A stretch of DNA of 64,000 nucleotides from assembly GCA_012927625.1 (NCBI GenBank), contig JABBOV010000015.1:1-64000 (forward strand). The letters run 5' to 3'. Source of the stretch: Glaciimonas sp. (GTDB lineage: Bacteria > Pseudomonadota > Gammaproteobacteria > Burkholderiales > Burkholderiaceae_D). Below are positions 1 to 8,616 of the stretch, piece by piece (the first letter of the stretch is position 1; each line of letters starts with the position of its first letter). Below the pieces are notes generated by a model that saw only the letters and a list, made by a program, of their open reading frames with translations, searched no databases and was not told the DNA's origin. The translations under genes and the position numbers were made by a program.

Positions 1-1
1 T

Positions 2-166
2 CGCGTCGAGGTCTACGAAGCGGCCAAGGCCAGGCACCCGGAGCGCTGGAGCGGCGCTACCCGAAACTGGCAGCCGGTCCTCGTTGTGCATTTGAATCCC
101 GAAAAACCCGCCACGGAAGTGACCATGAAACAGGAGAAAAATCCAGAACTTAAAAAAGCAGCATAA
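2..166 (+). pseudogene. IS3-like transposase, C-terminal fragment
   Basis: An open frame enters from the left edge and ends with TAA at 164-166. It encodes about 54 residues with the run HPERWSGATRNW followed by LNPEK, which I recognise as the C-terminal tail of IS3-group integrase-type transposases. The rest lies outside the window, so it may be intact upstream. The sequence just after the stop (about 171-195) resembles the end of such an element. The family call rests on memory of similar tails. Confidence 0.5.
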
Positions 167-191
167 ATGTAGCACTCAGGCGACAACTAGC

Positions 192-338
192 TTGAAATCT
201 ACCGAGATTTACAACCATAACATTCCCCAACGCGCTTTAAAGCATCAAACGCCGATTCAGGCACTCAAGAAATGGCAGCAAGAAAAACCTGATTTGTTCG
301 TCAAACGCGTATATAACCAAGCGGGTCTTGACACCTAA
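192..338 (+). pseudogene. IS481-like transposase, C-terminal fragment
   Basis: A 48-residue frame closes at TAA 336-338. It reads YNHNIPQRALKHQTPIQAL and then WQQEKPDLFVKRVYN, the usual tail of IS481-family transposases. No start codon and no catalytic region is present, so only the last sixth of a transposase survives, directly abutting the IS3-like end before it. This is part of the insertion-sequence debris at the left edge of the amine dehydrogenase island. Confidence 0.6.
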
Positions 339-397
339 CAATTTAACTCCGTCCGTCATCAGCAAGTGCCCGAATAACTAATCTGGGGTAGGGGTAT

Positions 398-426
398 TCT
401 CGCCTTCAACTTTTAAGTGCAACAAC
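398..426 (-). repeat. 29-bp edge repeat, left copy
   Basis: Read on the minus strand, this stretch matches 16881-16909 on the plus strand at 28 of 29 positions (core ACTTAAAAGTTGAAGGCGAG). The two copies face outward from the qhp cluster and enclose about 16.5 kb. Both can be read in one frame as LL(H/Y)LKVEGE, so they may be tails of the same unidentified gene or element. Confidence 0.7.
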
Positions 427-628
427 ACCTCACAATATTGGAATACTCCCATAGTCGGCCACTGGATACTATATTCACTGGGAGCCACTCAGCTATCGCA
501 TCTTCAGTAAACCAGATCGTAAAATCGCGGCGCCGCCGCAACGCGTCATTATATTCAGGCCAGTTTGTCACTTTGTAATGAGATTTTTCAGTCTTGTGAC
601 GGCGACTCTCGTTATGTTTGAACGGCAT
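413..628 (-). pseudogene. IS5-family transposase, N-terminal fragment
   Basis: The first 50 or so residues (MPFKHNESRRHK, then NWPEYNDALRRRRDFTIW and AIAEWLP) match the start of IS5-family transposases, which usually run to about 300 residues. Similarity then stops and the frame ends after 71 codons, so the gene is a truncated remnant. The downstream end overlaps one copy of a 29-bp sequence found again, inverted, at 16881-16909. Confidence 0.65.
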
Positions 629-759
629 GGGCTTCTCCGCATGTTAAATCGAGAGAATCATGCCAGATTGTTATCTTTCTTTCTGGAATATCGAATTATT
701 CAACAACGATCTGATTGATGCAATGCTGCTGTCTTACTTATTTTTATGTGCCATTGCCG

Positions 760-844
760 AATTCGGCTAACGGTTATTAAAATTTGTTTCATATACTTAA
801 TTCGTATAACGGTTATTAAAAATATGTTTCATATATTTAATTCA
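760..844. promoter_or_regulatory. Tandem 39-40 bp direct repeats before qhpA (probable activator sites)
   Basis: Two head-to-tail copies start at AATTCG 760 and AATTCG 799, with a partial third AATTCA at 839. Each contains TAACGGTTATTAAAA (768-782 and 807-821) followed by TTTCATATA. They lie 65-150 bases before the qhpA start. Direct repeats of this size are typical of AraC-family activator sites, and an AraC-type gene (14358-15377) is in the cluster. That the encoded protein binds here is inference. Confidence 0.6.
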
Positions 845-909
845 TAAGAGGATGCCAAGACATCCTTGTTTTAACCATAAAAATTATAACTATGTTGATG
901 GAGACAAAG

Positions 910-2505
910 ATGATTCTGAATGGCTATGGAGCCCGCTTGCTTAAGCGTGGCATGACGACTATCACCGGCCTGCTGCTGGCCGGTGGAGTGCTTGCAGCAC
1001 CGATTTCGGGGCTGGATGTTCTGAAGAACAGGTGCGCCTCTTGCCATATGGAGAAGGGCAAACTGCAGCGCATTTCTGACCTGCGCAAAACGCCTGAAGG
1101 TTGGGATATGACTATCGCTCGCATGCAAGTGTGGCACAAGGTAGAAATTTCCAAGGAAGAACGTCGAATCTTGGTCAAGTACCTTGCTGACAAGCAAGGG
1201 CTGACTCCCGCGGAAGCCGCACCTTATCGTTCATTGGTTGAACGTAGGCCCAATTTACAAGATGTAATACCTAAAGAAGCTCTGGGCCAGATGTGCGCGC
1301 GCTGCCATAGCTTTGGTCGTGTCGCCCTGCAACGGCGCGGTGCGGAAGAGTGGAAGAAACTGGTCCATACCCATCTCGGCCAGTTTCCCAGCATTGAATA
1401 TTCAGCGCTGGGACGCGACCGCAACTGGAAGGACATCGCCCTCAATGAAGTGGTGCCAGAACTGGCCAAGCTCTATCCGGCCAGCACAGCCAGCTGGAAC
1501 AACTGGCAGGGCAAGAAGCATGTGCCGCCCACCGGCTCGTGGCAAATCTCTGGTCATCGGCCAGGCTGGGGCGATTACGCAGGCTCAATGCAAGTCAATC
1601 CCCTTGGCAAAGATCGCTATGACGTCAGCTATAAGCTGATTTACTCTGCCGGCAATCATGTCAGCGGTCATGGACAGAGCATCATTTACAGCGGTTACGA
1701 ATGGCGCGGCGATGCCACCTTGGGTAACCAGAAAGTGCGATCGGTGTTTGCCTTGAGCGAAGACGGCAAAAAACTGTCCGGCCGCTGGTTCCTGCGTGAA
1801 TCTGACGAAATTGGCGCCACTTTCGAGGCGGTACCGGCTGGCAACGCGTCCGAGCCTGCCATCGTGACTGTCTTTCCATCGCTGCTTAAAACAGGCAGTG
1901 AAGTGCACTTGAGCGTGCATGGTGTTCAACTCGGCAAGGATTACGACCTGGGGCCGGGGATCAAAATCATTTCAGTCAAAAAAATAAATGAAAACGAGGT
2001 CGAACTGACAGTCAACGTCGCCGATGACGCCGCTGTCGGGTTGCGTAGTTTGCGCAGCAAGGGCGGAGCAGGGGACGTGAAAGTGGCCGTGTATCGGCAG
2101 TTCGACTCGATTCGCATTGAACCGGAGTTCGGGGTTGCCCGTTTGGGCGGCGGCACCAATTCGGGCATGTCATCGCAGTTCGAGGCCGTCGCCTATCTCA
2201 ACGGACCTGATGGACTGGCGGGCAATGCCGATGACATTCGTCTCGGTTATGTCTCGGCCAACTGGAGCGTCGATAACTTTGACGAGAGTGCCAAGGCGGC
2301 CAACGATGTCGGTTTTGCCGGTGTCATGGATGAAAACGGGCTGTTCATACCGGCATTGGCCGGCCCCAATCCGGCCCGCAAGAACTTCAATAACGTCGGA
2401 AATTTATCTGTCATGGCCAAGGTTGCCGATGGGGCGCGCACGAGCGAGGCGAAAGCTCACCTGATCGTCACCGTGCAACGCTGGAACACCCCGCCACTAC
2501 GCTAA
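910..2505 (+). CDS. qhpA: Quinohemoprotein amine dehydrogenase alpha subunit (diheme)
   Basis: Large subunit of the periplasmic amine dehydrogenase that oxidises primary amines to aldehyde and ammonia; it carries two c-type hemes that take electrons from the quinone cofactor of the gamma subunit. The protein has an N-terminal signal region (hydrophobic stretch about residues 17-30, ending VLAAP) and two heme motifs, CASCH at 42-46 and CARCH at 129-133. The rest is beta-rich, as in known alpha subunits; 531 residues is a normal length. I chose ATG 910 because GGAG lies at 900-903; ATGs at 892 and 898 are in frame but lack a ribosome site. It is the first gene of the qhp operon and is followed after 12 bases by qhpD. 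Confidence 0.93.
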   Translation: MILNGYGARLLKRGMTTITGLLLAGGVLAAPISGLDVLKNRCASCHMEKGKLQRISDLRKTPEGWDMTIARMQVWHKVEISKEERRILVKYLADKQGLTPAEAAPYRSLVERRPNLQDVIPKEALGQMCARCHSFGRVALQRRGAEEWKKLVHTHLGQFPSIEYSALGRDRNWKDIALNEVVPELAKLYPASTASWNNWQGKKHVPPTGSWQISGHRPGWGDYAGSMQVNPLGKDRYDVSYKLIYSAGNHVSGHGQSIIYSGYEWRGDATLGNQKVRSVFALSEDGKKLSGRWFLRESDEIGATFEAVPAGNASEPAIVTVFPSLLKTGSEVHLSVHGVQLGKDYDLGPGIKIISVKKINENEVELTVNVADDAAVGLRSLRSKGGAGDVKVAVYRQFDSIRIEPEFGVARLGGGTNSGMSSQFEAVAYLNGPDGLAGNADDIRLGYVSANWSVDNFDESAKAANDVGFAGVMDENGLFIPALAGPNPARKNFNNVGNLSVMAKVADGARTSEAKAHLIVTVQRWNTPPLR

Positions 2506-2517
2506 CAGGAGACCATC

Positions 2518-3954
2518 ATGTCAACACTACAATTACAAAGACAAAACTATCGGGCGGTGGGCAAGGACGGGCAACGCTTCCTGCTGCATGTGCCAACGAC
2601 CGCGATGTACGAACTGGACAAGGCGGCCGACTCGGTGCTGGGATTGCTGGAAGAGACCGGCACCATCAGCGAGCAGGACGTTCGGAGTCGTTTTGACGGT
2701 ATTTTTTCGCCGGACGAAGTGTGCGGCACGCTCGCCGATTTTGTCGATCTCGGCATCCTTTCGGGCGAGCGCAAGGATTTCAAAAATGCGCCGCGCGAAA
2801 TCAAGCACTCTCCGATCAGCACGCTGGTGCTGACACTGACCACCGGCTGCAACCTGGGCTGTACCTACTGCTACCGGGAGGATCTCACCACGCCCAGCAA
2901 GGCCACCGTCATGGAGGAAGCCACGGCAAGACACGCCATCGATCTGCTGCTCAAGGAATCCATAGGTCATGAGCGGGTGAACGTGGTCTTCTTCGGCGGT
3001 GAGGCCACGACCCGCTTCGCCAGTATCCGGGCGCTGGTCCCCTATGCAGAAGAAGAATCTGAAAAATTGGGGAAAAAGGTGGATTTCTCGCTCACCACCA
3101 ATGCCAGCCTGCTGACCGATGAAATGATCGCCTTCTTCCATGACCATCGCTTCGGAATTTCGGTCAGCATGGATGGCGATGAAGAAATTCACGACCGCTA
3201 TCGCATCACCATCGGCGGTAAGGGTACCCACAAGCTTGTGTCGAAAAATGTCCGGCGTCTGCTCGCTGGGTGCACATCACGGCCGGTGGGGGCACGAGTA
3301 ACGTTAAGTGGTGGCAATACCGATGTGGCCCGCATTTATCGCCACCTCTATGACGAACTGGGTTTTGCCGAAGTCGGTTTCGCACCTGCAACTGCGAGCA
3401 ATGATTCGCCCCTTGGGCTTGATGGCAACGAAATGCGCACGGTTATTAATGCCATGAAGGTCTTGGGCCAAGAATATACAGAGGCGGCCAAACGGGGTGT
3501 GCGCCACGGTTTTTCAAATATGAATCAGTTAATGCAGGACCTTTTCAGTGGGACGCGCAAGACCGTACCTTGCGGGGCAGGGATCGGGCTGCTGGCCGTT
3601 AGTGTCGAAGGAAAATTGGCACTATGCCACCGATTCACCGGCACCGATTTTCCAAGCTTTGGCGACGTCAATGCAGGCATCGCCCAGAAAGAACTCAGTG
3701 CCTTCTTGACTGAAGCGCAGACCATGCATCCGGCTTGCCAGAAGTGTTCGGCACGGAGCATTTGTGCAGGAGGCTGTTATCACGAGTCCTACGTGCGCCA
3801 CGGGGATGTCATGTCGCCAACTTTCTCGCATTGTGATTTTATCCGCGAGTGGCTTGATTTTGGCATCGAATGTTACGGCGAGATCATGCGCGCCAATCCT
3901 GCTTTTTTCACTCCCAATAACAAGGCGCAGCAGCCACTTGGAGATCAACAATGA
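2518..3954 (+). CDS. qhpD: Radical SAM peptide crosslinking enzyme QhpD
   Basis: Cytoplasmic radical S-adenosylmethionine enzyme that, in characterised relatives, forms the Cys-to-Asp/Glu thioether bonds inside the gamma subunit precursor. The 478-residue protein shows the cluster motif CNLGCTYC (C111, C115, C118), the GGEAT segment, and a C-terminal SPASM-type cysteine-rich region (CGAG, then [14 protein letters not shown]) for extra iron-sulfur clusters. The N-terminal 90 residues fit a peptide-recognition domain. Its stop overlaps the start of the gamma-subunit gene (ATGA at 3951-3954), so enzyme and substrate are probably translated together. Confidence 0.93.
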   Translation: MSTLQLQRQNYRAVGKDGQRFLLHVPTTAMYELDKAADSVLGLLEETGTISEQDVRSRFDGIFSPDEVCGTLADFVDLGILSGERKDFKNAPREIKHSPISTLVLTLTTGCNLGCTYCYREDLTTPSKATVMEEATARHAIDLLLKESIGHERVNVVFFGGEATTRFASIRALVPYAEEESEKLGKKVDFSLTTNASLLTDEMIAFFHDHRFGISVSMDGDEEIHDRYRITIGGKGTHKLVSKNVRRLLAGCTSRPVGARVTLSGGNTDVARIYRHLYDELGFAEVGFAPATASNDSPLGLDGNEMRTVINAMKVLGQEYTEAAKRGVRHGFSNMNQLMQDLFSGTRKTVPCGAGIGLLAVSVEGKLALCHRFTGTDFPSFGDVNAGIAQKELSAFLTEAQTMHPACQKCSARSICAGGCYHESYVRHGDVMSPTFSHCDFIREWLDFGIECYGEIMRANPAFFTPNNKAQQPLGDQQ

Positions 3955-4271
3955 AACGCCTGAGACCACTTAATAATAAGGCTTACAGCCTATCTTCCCC
4001 TACAGCCGAAGGACAAGACCTGGAAGTCAGTCCGATGAGCAATGTGGTCGGTTGCACCACCACTTTCGATCCGGGCTGGGAAATTGACGCCTTTGGCGGT
4101 GTGGCCAGCCTGTGCCAGCCGATGGAATCGGATCTTTATGGCTGCACCGACCCTTGCTGGTGGCCAGCCCAGGTTGCCGACAACATGAATACCTCCCGCG
4201 AATGGACCGAAGGCAAGAATTCGGCACTGCGCGACTGGCGTGAACTGCAAACACTCTTTCCCGAGGACTGA
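3951..4271 (+). CDS. qhpC: Quinohemoprotein amine dehydrogenase gamma subunit precursor (CTQ carrier)
   Basis: A 106-residue precursor of the catalytic small subunit. By comparison with known gamma subunits, a 28-residue leader precedes the mature chain. Counting from residue 29, every known crosslink site is present: C7-E16, C27-D33 and C41-D49 (precursor C35-E44, C55-D61, C69-D77) for thioether bonds, and C37-W43 (C65-W71) for the cysteine tryptophylquinone cofactor. D33 (precursor D61), the catalytic base in studied enzymes, is thus also kept. There are exactly four cysteines. It lies between its modifying enzyme and the beta subunit gene. Confidence 0.95.
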   Translation: MKRLRPLNNKAYSLSSPTAEGQDLEVSPMSNVVGCTTTFDPGWEIDAFGGVASLCQPMESDLYGCTDPCWWPAQVADNMNTSREWTEGKNSALRDWRELQTLFPED

Positions 4272-4275
4272 ACCC

Positions 4276-5349
4276 ATGAAACGCTGGATTATTTTTCTTC
4301 TTGCCTTGCTGGCGGCCTCGACGGCTCTTGCTGGCGACTTCCTGCTGACCGTGACCCGTCCCAACAGTCTGCACCTAATCGACTTGGCGGCGCGTAAATT
4401 GGTGCGGACCTACTCACTGCCGGGCGACGGTGTGCCCAGTACGATTTCCGTTCCAGCTGACGGTAAGGTCGCCTATGTATTGACCAATCGTAACGAAAGT
4501 GTGGTCGGTATCGATCTCGATAGCGGGCAACAGGTTTTTCGCGCGGATATGTCGACACCGGAGTTGCGCGTCAAATCAATGTATGGCATGACGGTAACTC
4601 GCGACGGCAGCAAACTCTATGTGTATCAAATCCCGACGCGCATGAAACGAAATGAGTATGAGTCCCTCGATACCCGCATAGCCGTCTACAACACGGCTGA
4701 CGGGATCGGCGCCAAGCCGGTGAAAACCTTCCCTGCACCCCGCCGCATCTCTGTCCTGGCACCCACTGCCGATAGTGACCGTGTGGTTGGCATAGGCTGG
4801 GATATCTATGTTTTTGACGCCAAGGCCGGCAAGTTGGAAAAAACGCTTCCGTTGCGCCACTGGAAGCGCGAGGGTCTCGGTGAGCCTGACATCCTTAATA
4901 TCTGGAATCTGTACGGACAGGCTCAGGTGCTATCCAGCCCTTACTACGTGGCGAAAACAGATGTCGATCCCGCATCCCCGGAGGCCTTTAAGGTTGGGCT
5001 TCTGACTTTCGATCTCAATACGGAAAAATTGAATTACGCAGAGGTTGCGAATGCGGAAACAGGCATTTTCTCATCGGTTGTCAATCCCGTGAAACGTACT
5101 GAAGTTTTTGCCGTGATGAACCAGCTTTTCCGTGCAGATTTGGATAAGAAGGAATTCGTTCAGAAAGTAGATCTCGATCATACCTACTACGCCATCAACA
5201 TCTCCAGCGATGGCAAGGAAGTCTATATCGGCGGGGCTATTGACAAGGTGGCGATTTATGACACGGCAACCCTCACTAAGCAAGCTGAGATAGCCATGTC
5301 TGAAGGTGCCGACCAGTCGGTAGCTTCAATGGTAGTCATCCAGCGCTGA
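4276..5349 (+). CDS. qhpB: Quinohemoprotein amine dehydrogenase beta subunit
   Basis: Periplasmic beta-propeller subunit of the amine dehydrogenase. The 357-residue protein begins with a clear signal peptide (MKRWIIFLLALLAASTALA) and then shows repeated blade-like segments such as VSPADGKVAYVLTN-type strands, typical of the YVTN-like seven-bladed propeller. ATG 4276 is chosen because the signal peptide starts there and GAGGA lies at 4263-4267; it follows the gamma-subunit stop by 4 bases. Its tight placement after qhpC fits co-assembly of the three subunits. Confidence 0.9.
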   Translation: MKRWIIFLLALLAASTALAGDFLLTVTRPNSLHLIDLAARKLVRTYSLPGDGVPSTISVPADGKVAYVLTNRNESVVGIDLDSGQQVFRADMSTPELRVKSMYGMTVTRDGSKLYVYQIPTRMKRNEYESLDTRIAVYNTADGIGAKPVKTFPAPRRISVLAPTADSDRVVGIGWDIYVFDAKAGKLEKTLPLRHWKREGLGEPDILNIWNLYGQAQVLSSPYYVAKTDVDPASPEAFKVGLLTFDLNTEKLNYAEVANAETGIFSSVVNPVKRTEVFAVMNQLFRADLDKKEFVQKVDLDHTYYAINISSDGKEVYIGGAIDKVAIYDTATLTKQAEIAMSEGADQSVASMVVIQR

Positions 5350-5381
5350 ACGCTTTTAGATACCCAGGGAGCAATTAAACG

Positions 5382-7082
5382 ATGCCGAATTTTACGCCGA
5401 TGTGGCATCACCCGATACTCCGATGGGGATGGCTGCTGCTGGCTATGCGGCGAATGTTGGCCTTGCGCATTGTAATCCTGTCCTTTGTCGCCAGCCTGCT
5501 GGCATTGCTTCAACCGTGGTTGTCGAAAGTGCTGGTGGATGATGGAGCATTAACCGGTGATCTGAAAGTGTTGGCGACATCTGCAGGATTGATGTTGCTG
5601 GCACCGTTACTGGGTCTGGGGGTGGAATCAGTCACACGTTTCGATTATCTTCAACTGTCGTCCCACGTGTTGTTCGGTCTGCGGGAACGGGTATTTGAGC
5701 ACCTACAAACACTCTCTCCCGTTTATTATTCTCGGGTGGGTTTTGGTGATTTGATTTCACGTTTTGACGGCGATCTTGCGGAGGTGCAGCGTTTCTTGGT
5801 GGATGGGCCGCTGGCGCTGTTCAATGGGTTGTTCAGCCTGTTGGCCGTTGTCATTTTGATGGGATTCCTCAACATCCCGATGATGCTGGTGGTGCTGCTG
5901 GCCATGCTGCCATTACCCTTGCTACACGGTTTTAAAAAACGAGGCGAGGTGGAGAATAGCGCTCGCGAGGCACGCCGACAGTCCACGCGCTTGTCCAACT
6001 TCTTTCTAGACAGCTTGCGAGCAGTAAAACTCATCCAGTCAACTAACGGCGAAGAGGCACGCATGACAGCCTTAAGGGAGCGGCATGGTGACTACTATCA
6101 GGCCCTGAAAACAGCGAAGCAGACAAGTTTTTCCCTGGCAGCTGGACAACGGGTGGCAGGACTGGCTGGAACGGCACTGGTCTTTGGCTGCGGTGGCTAC
6201 CTGCTGTCCATAGGGCAGATCACGATGGGGGTGTTAATTGCCTTCGTCGGTTACTCGGCTCGCGTGGCCGGTCCTGTGTATACCCTAATGGGCGTGTTGG
6301 CTGGGTGGCAACGGCTGCGCGTGAGCTTGGAGCGCCTATCCGAGGTTCTGGATGCCGAGCCACCGCGGCAGACGGACAGAGTGTCAGCCAGCCTGCCGGT
6401 CGTGCTGCGAGGTGAAATTGCATTGGATAATGTGAGCTTCGCGTATGAGCAGCAGAAACCTGTTTTAAACAAGGCATCCCTGCATATCCCAGCCGGCAGC
6501 AAGGTATTGCTCATCGGGCCCTCCGGTTGCGGGAAATCCACCTTGGCAGATCTGCTGCTCGGACATCTGCAGCCGGATCATGGAAATATCTTTATTGATG
6601 AAGTAGCCATTGCTCAGGTGTCGGTAGCTGAGCTGCGCCGTCGGGTGGCGGTGGTGGACCAGGAGCCGGCTTTTTTTCCTGGCACCGTGGCGGAAAATCT
6701 GCGTTTTATTCAACCGCAGGCCAAGGATTCGGAGCTGCTTGACATTCTGCTGTCGGTCGGATTGGATGCCGCCGAAGTGCATCTCCAGACACCTGTCGGC
6801 GGCGTAGGCGCGGCCCTGTCTCGCGGCCAGCGTCTGCGGCTGGCCTTGGCACGAGCTATTTTGCAGGATCCATCGATCCTGGTTCTCGATGAAACCACCA
6901 GTGCAGTTGATCCGGAAATGGAAGGCCAGCTGCTGGCACTGGTGCAACGCCGGTTTTCCGGCCGCACCTGCCTTTTTATTACACACCATGTCCGTATCAA
7001 ACAAGACTGGGACTTGGTTTGCCGCTTGAAGTACGGCGCGTTCGAGGTGCTTGCCGGGGAGGGCGCAACGCATGTCGGTTAA
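5382..7082 (+). CDS. qhpF: ABC transporter, fused membrane and ATPase domains (gamma subunit exporter)
   Basis: Half-size ABC exporter of 566 residues, with about six membrane segments in residues 20-300 and an ATPase domain from about 340 on. Walker A reads GPSGCGKST, the signature LSRGQRLRLALAR, Walker B ILVLDETTSAVD and the switch histidine lies in ITHH. In studied qhp operons this transporter is needed to move the crosslinked gamma subunit to the periplasm, since that subunit has no ordinary signal peptide. The 3' end overlaps the start of the protease gene, so the two are probably coupled. Confidence 0.88.
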   Translation: MPNFTPMWHHPILRWGWLLLAMRRMLALRIVILSFVASLLALLQPWLSKVLVDDGALTGDLKVLATSAGLMLLAPLLGLGVESVTRFDYLQLSSHVLFGLRERVFEHLQTLSPVYYSRVGFGDLISRFDGDLAEVQRFLVDGPLALFNGLFSLLAVVILMGFLNIPMMLVVLLAMLPLPLLHGFKKRGEVENSAREARRQSTRLSNFFLDSLRAVKLIQSTNGEEARMTALRERHGDYYQALKTAKQTSFSLAAGQRVAGLAGTALVFGCGGYLLSIGQITMGVLIAFVGYSARVAGPVYTLMGVLAGWQRLRVSLERLSEVLDAEPPRQTDRVSASLPVVLRGEIALDNVSFAYEQQKPVLNKASLHIPAGSKVLLIGPSGCGKSTLADLLLGHLQPDHGNIFIDEVAIAQVSVAELRRRVAVVDQEPAFFPGTVAENLRFIQPQAKDSELLDILLSVGLDAAEVHLQTPVGGVGAALSRGQRLRLALARAILQDPSILVLDETTSAVDPEMEGQLLALVQRRFSGRTCLFITHHVRIKQDWDLVCRLKYGAFEVLAGEGATHVG

Positions 7083-7752
7083 GGTCGCCATTATCGATAG
7101 CGGCATTGGCCCGGGACTGGATGCGGACGTGGGTGCCCGAATTGCGATGTGCCTGGCTGACGATGGACAGGTGCAGTGCTCGGCAGGAGACAGGACTGAT
7201 TCTCTCGGCCATGGCACGGCGGTAGCCAGCTTGGTCCTGGCCCGCGCTCCCCGTTGTTCTTTGCTGTCGGCGCAGGTTTTTTATGCTGCTAGGCTAACCG
7301 CGGCGCGGGTGATTGCCGCAGCCGTCGACTGGTGTGTAGCCGAAGGTGCCCGTGTCGTCAATCTCAGTTTGGGGCTGCGCGATGATCGCAGCGTGCTGAG
7401 GGATAGCTGTCTGGCCGCCGTCTCTCGGGACGTGTTGCTGGTGGCTTCTCATCCAGCCAGGGGGGCTGCGATATATCCAGCGGTATATCCCGGGGTACTG
7501 GCGGTGACCGGCGACATCCGTTGCAGTGAGAGGGACTGTTCCAGTATTGCGCAGAATCTTTTGTTTGGTGCTTCTCCCATGCCGCCGGATGGATTTTCAG
7601 GAGGTGGGGCGAGCTATGCAGCCGCGCGCATGGCCGGTCTGGCAGCTGCTTTTTTCGAGATATATCCCACAGCTACGGCGGCAGACTTCAGAAATCATTT
7701 GCAGGCCATCGCTCGCTTTCACGGGCGCGAGCGCCGGCAGGCAGTTTCATGA
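7072..7752 (+). CDS. qhpE: Subtilisin-like serine protease (gamma subunit leader peptidase)
   Basis: A short 226-residue S8-family protease. The triad can be read as D9 (AIIDSG), H47 (GHGT) and S181 (GGGASYAAA). In known qhp systems it removes the leader of the gamma subunit in the cytoplasm, and no signal peptide is seen here either. The segment where subtilisins place the oxyanion-hole asparagine (usually GN) reads VASHPARG, so that asparagine appears to be missing. Start ATG 7072 has GGGGAG upstream and lies inside the end of qhpF; an upstream ATG at 7051 is in frame. Confidence 0.88.
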   Translation: MSVKVAIIDSGIGPGLDADVGARIAMCLADDGQVQCSAGDRTDSLGHGTAVASLVLARAPRCSLLSAQVFYAARLTAARVIAAAVDWCVAEGARVVNLSLGLRDDRSVLRDSCLAAVSRDVLLVASHPARGAAIYPAVYPGVLAVTGDIRCSERDCSSIAQNLLFGASPMPPDGFSGGGASYAAARMAGLAAAFFEIYPTATAADFRNHLQAIARFHGRERRQAVS

Positions 7753-8615
7753 AAGAATCTATGGAAATCGCACTGGCGATCACTGCTCCACGCCGACTGG
7801 CAGCATTGAAATCGTTTGCTACTCTTGATCGTGCGGCCTTGCTCGCCTTTCTGGATGACCCGCAGTTGGCAGAATTGCTGCCCCAAGGCGCAGTAGCGAC
7901 CCACCTATATTTCGGCAGCGAGTATTGCGAGCACCTGTTTCCCAACGATGTCGATCTGGCTACGGCACTGGACCAGGCCGAGCGCCTGGGTCTGAAATTC
8001 GTGCTGCCTACCCCCATCGCCAACGATGGGCTTCTGGCCCGCATCGTCACAGTTGTGACTCGTCTGCCTGCAGAGGCGGAAGTGGTCGCCAATGACTGGG
8101 GCGTAGCACAGACGATGAAAGTGCAATTTCCCCGGCACGGGGTGGTAGCCGGTCGCCAATTAGCCAAGATGATCAAGGATCCGAGAATGCCGACGCCGAC
8201 CTGGAATAAGGTCTATCCCAGCAATTACAGGGCGGCGCCTTATGCCCGCTTGCTTTCCAGTTTCGGTATCCGGCAAGTCGAACTAGACATTCCGCCTTTT
8301 GCCACCCCGGATGTCTTTGCCGTCAATGACCTGGCAGTAACCGTTTGGGCGCCCTACGCCTACATTGCAAAGGGCCGCATCTGCAAAATCGGCTCTCTGG
8401 GCCAGAAAACAGAAGAGAAGTTCGCTCCCGGCCGGCCCTGCCATCGCGAATGTCTGGGCATTCTGGAGCGGGAACCCGATGCGGCAGTTTCCGGCTTGCG
8501 CACCTATAGCCGCGGAACGACCATGTTCTACCGGCACGACGCTGCGATGTTCGGCGTTTTGCACAACGCCATCGCTCAAGGTCATGTCAAGCGGTTGGTA
8601 CTTTCTGAGGTTTGA
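7749..8615 (+). CDS. Peptidase U32-family protein, UbiV-like
   Basis: A 288-residue U32-family protein of the UbiV type; the family is named for a peptidase, but the studied members UbiU/UbiV, RlhA and TrhP act in hydroxylation. Four cysteines sit at C60 (FGSEYC), C212, C231 and C235. The single early cysteine followed by C-x18-C-x3-C mirrors the UbiV pattern that holds a 4Fe-4S cluster (C-x12-C-x3-C in the ubiV of this window). It overlaps qhpE by ATGA, so it belongs to the qhp operon. The first in-frame ATG is used; ATG 7761 is an alternative. A role in maturation of the amine dehydrogenase is inferred from context only. Confidence 0.75.
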   Translation: MKESMEIALAITAPRRLAALKSFATLDRAALLAFLDDPQLAELLPQGAVATHLYFGSEYCEHLFPNDVDLATALDQAERLGLKFVLPTPIANDGLLARIVTVVTRLPAEAEVVANDWGVAQTMKVQFPRHGVVAGRQLAKMIKDPRMPTPTWNKVYPSNYRAAPYARLLSSFGIRQVELDIPPFATPDVFAVNDLAVTVWAPYAYIAKGRICKIGSLGQKTEEKFAPGRPCHRECLGILEREPDAAVSGLRTYSRGTTMFYRHDAAMFGVLHNAIAQGHVKRLVLSEV

Positions 8616-8616
8616 A

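Noticed and set aside
2533-3231. Minus-strand open frame of 232 codons inside qhpD
   Set aside because: It mirrors the codon bias of qhpD on the opposite strand; the radical SAM gene is certain here.
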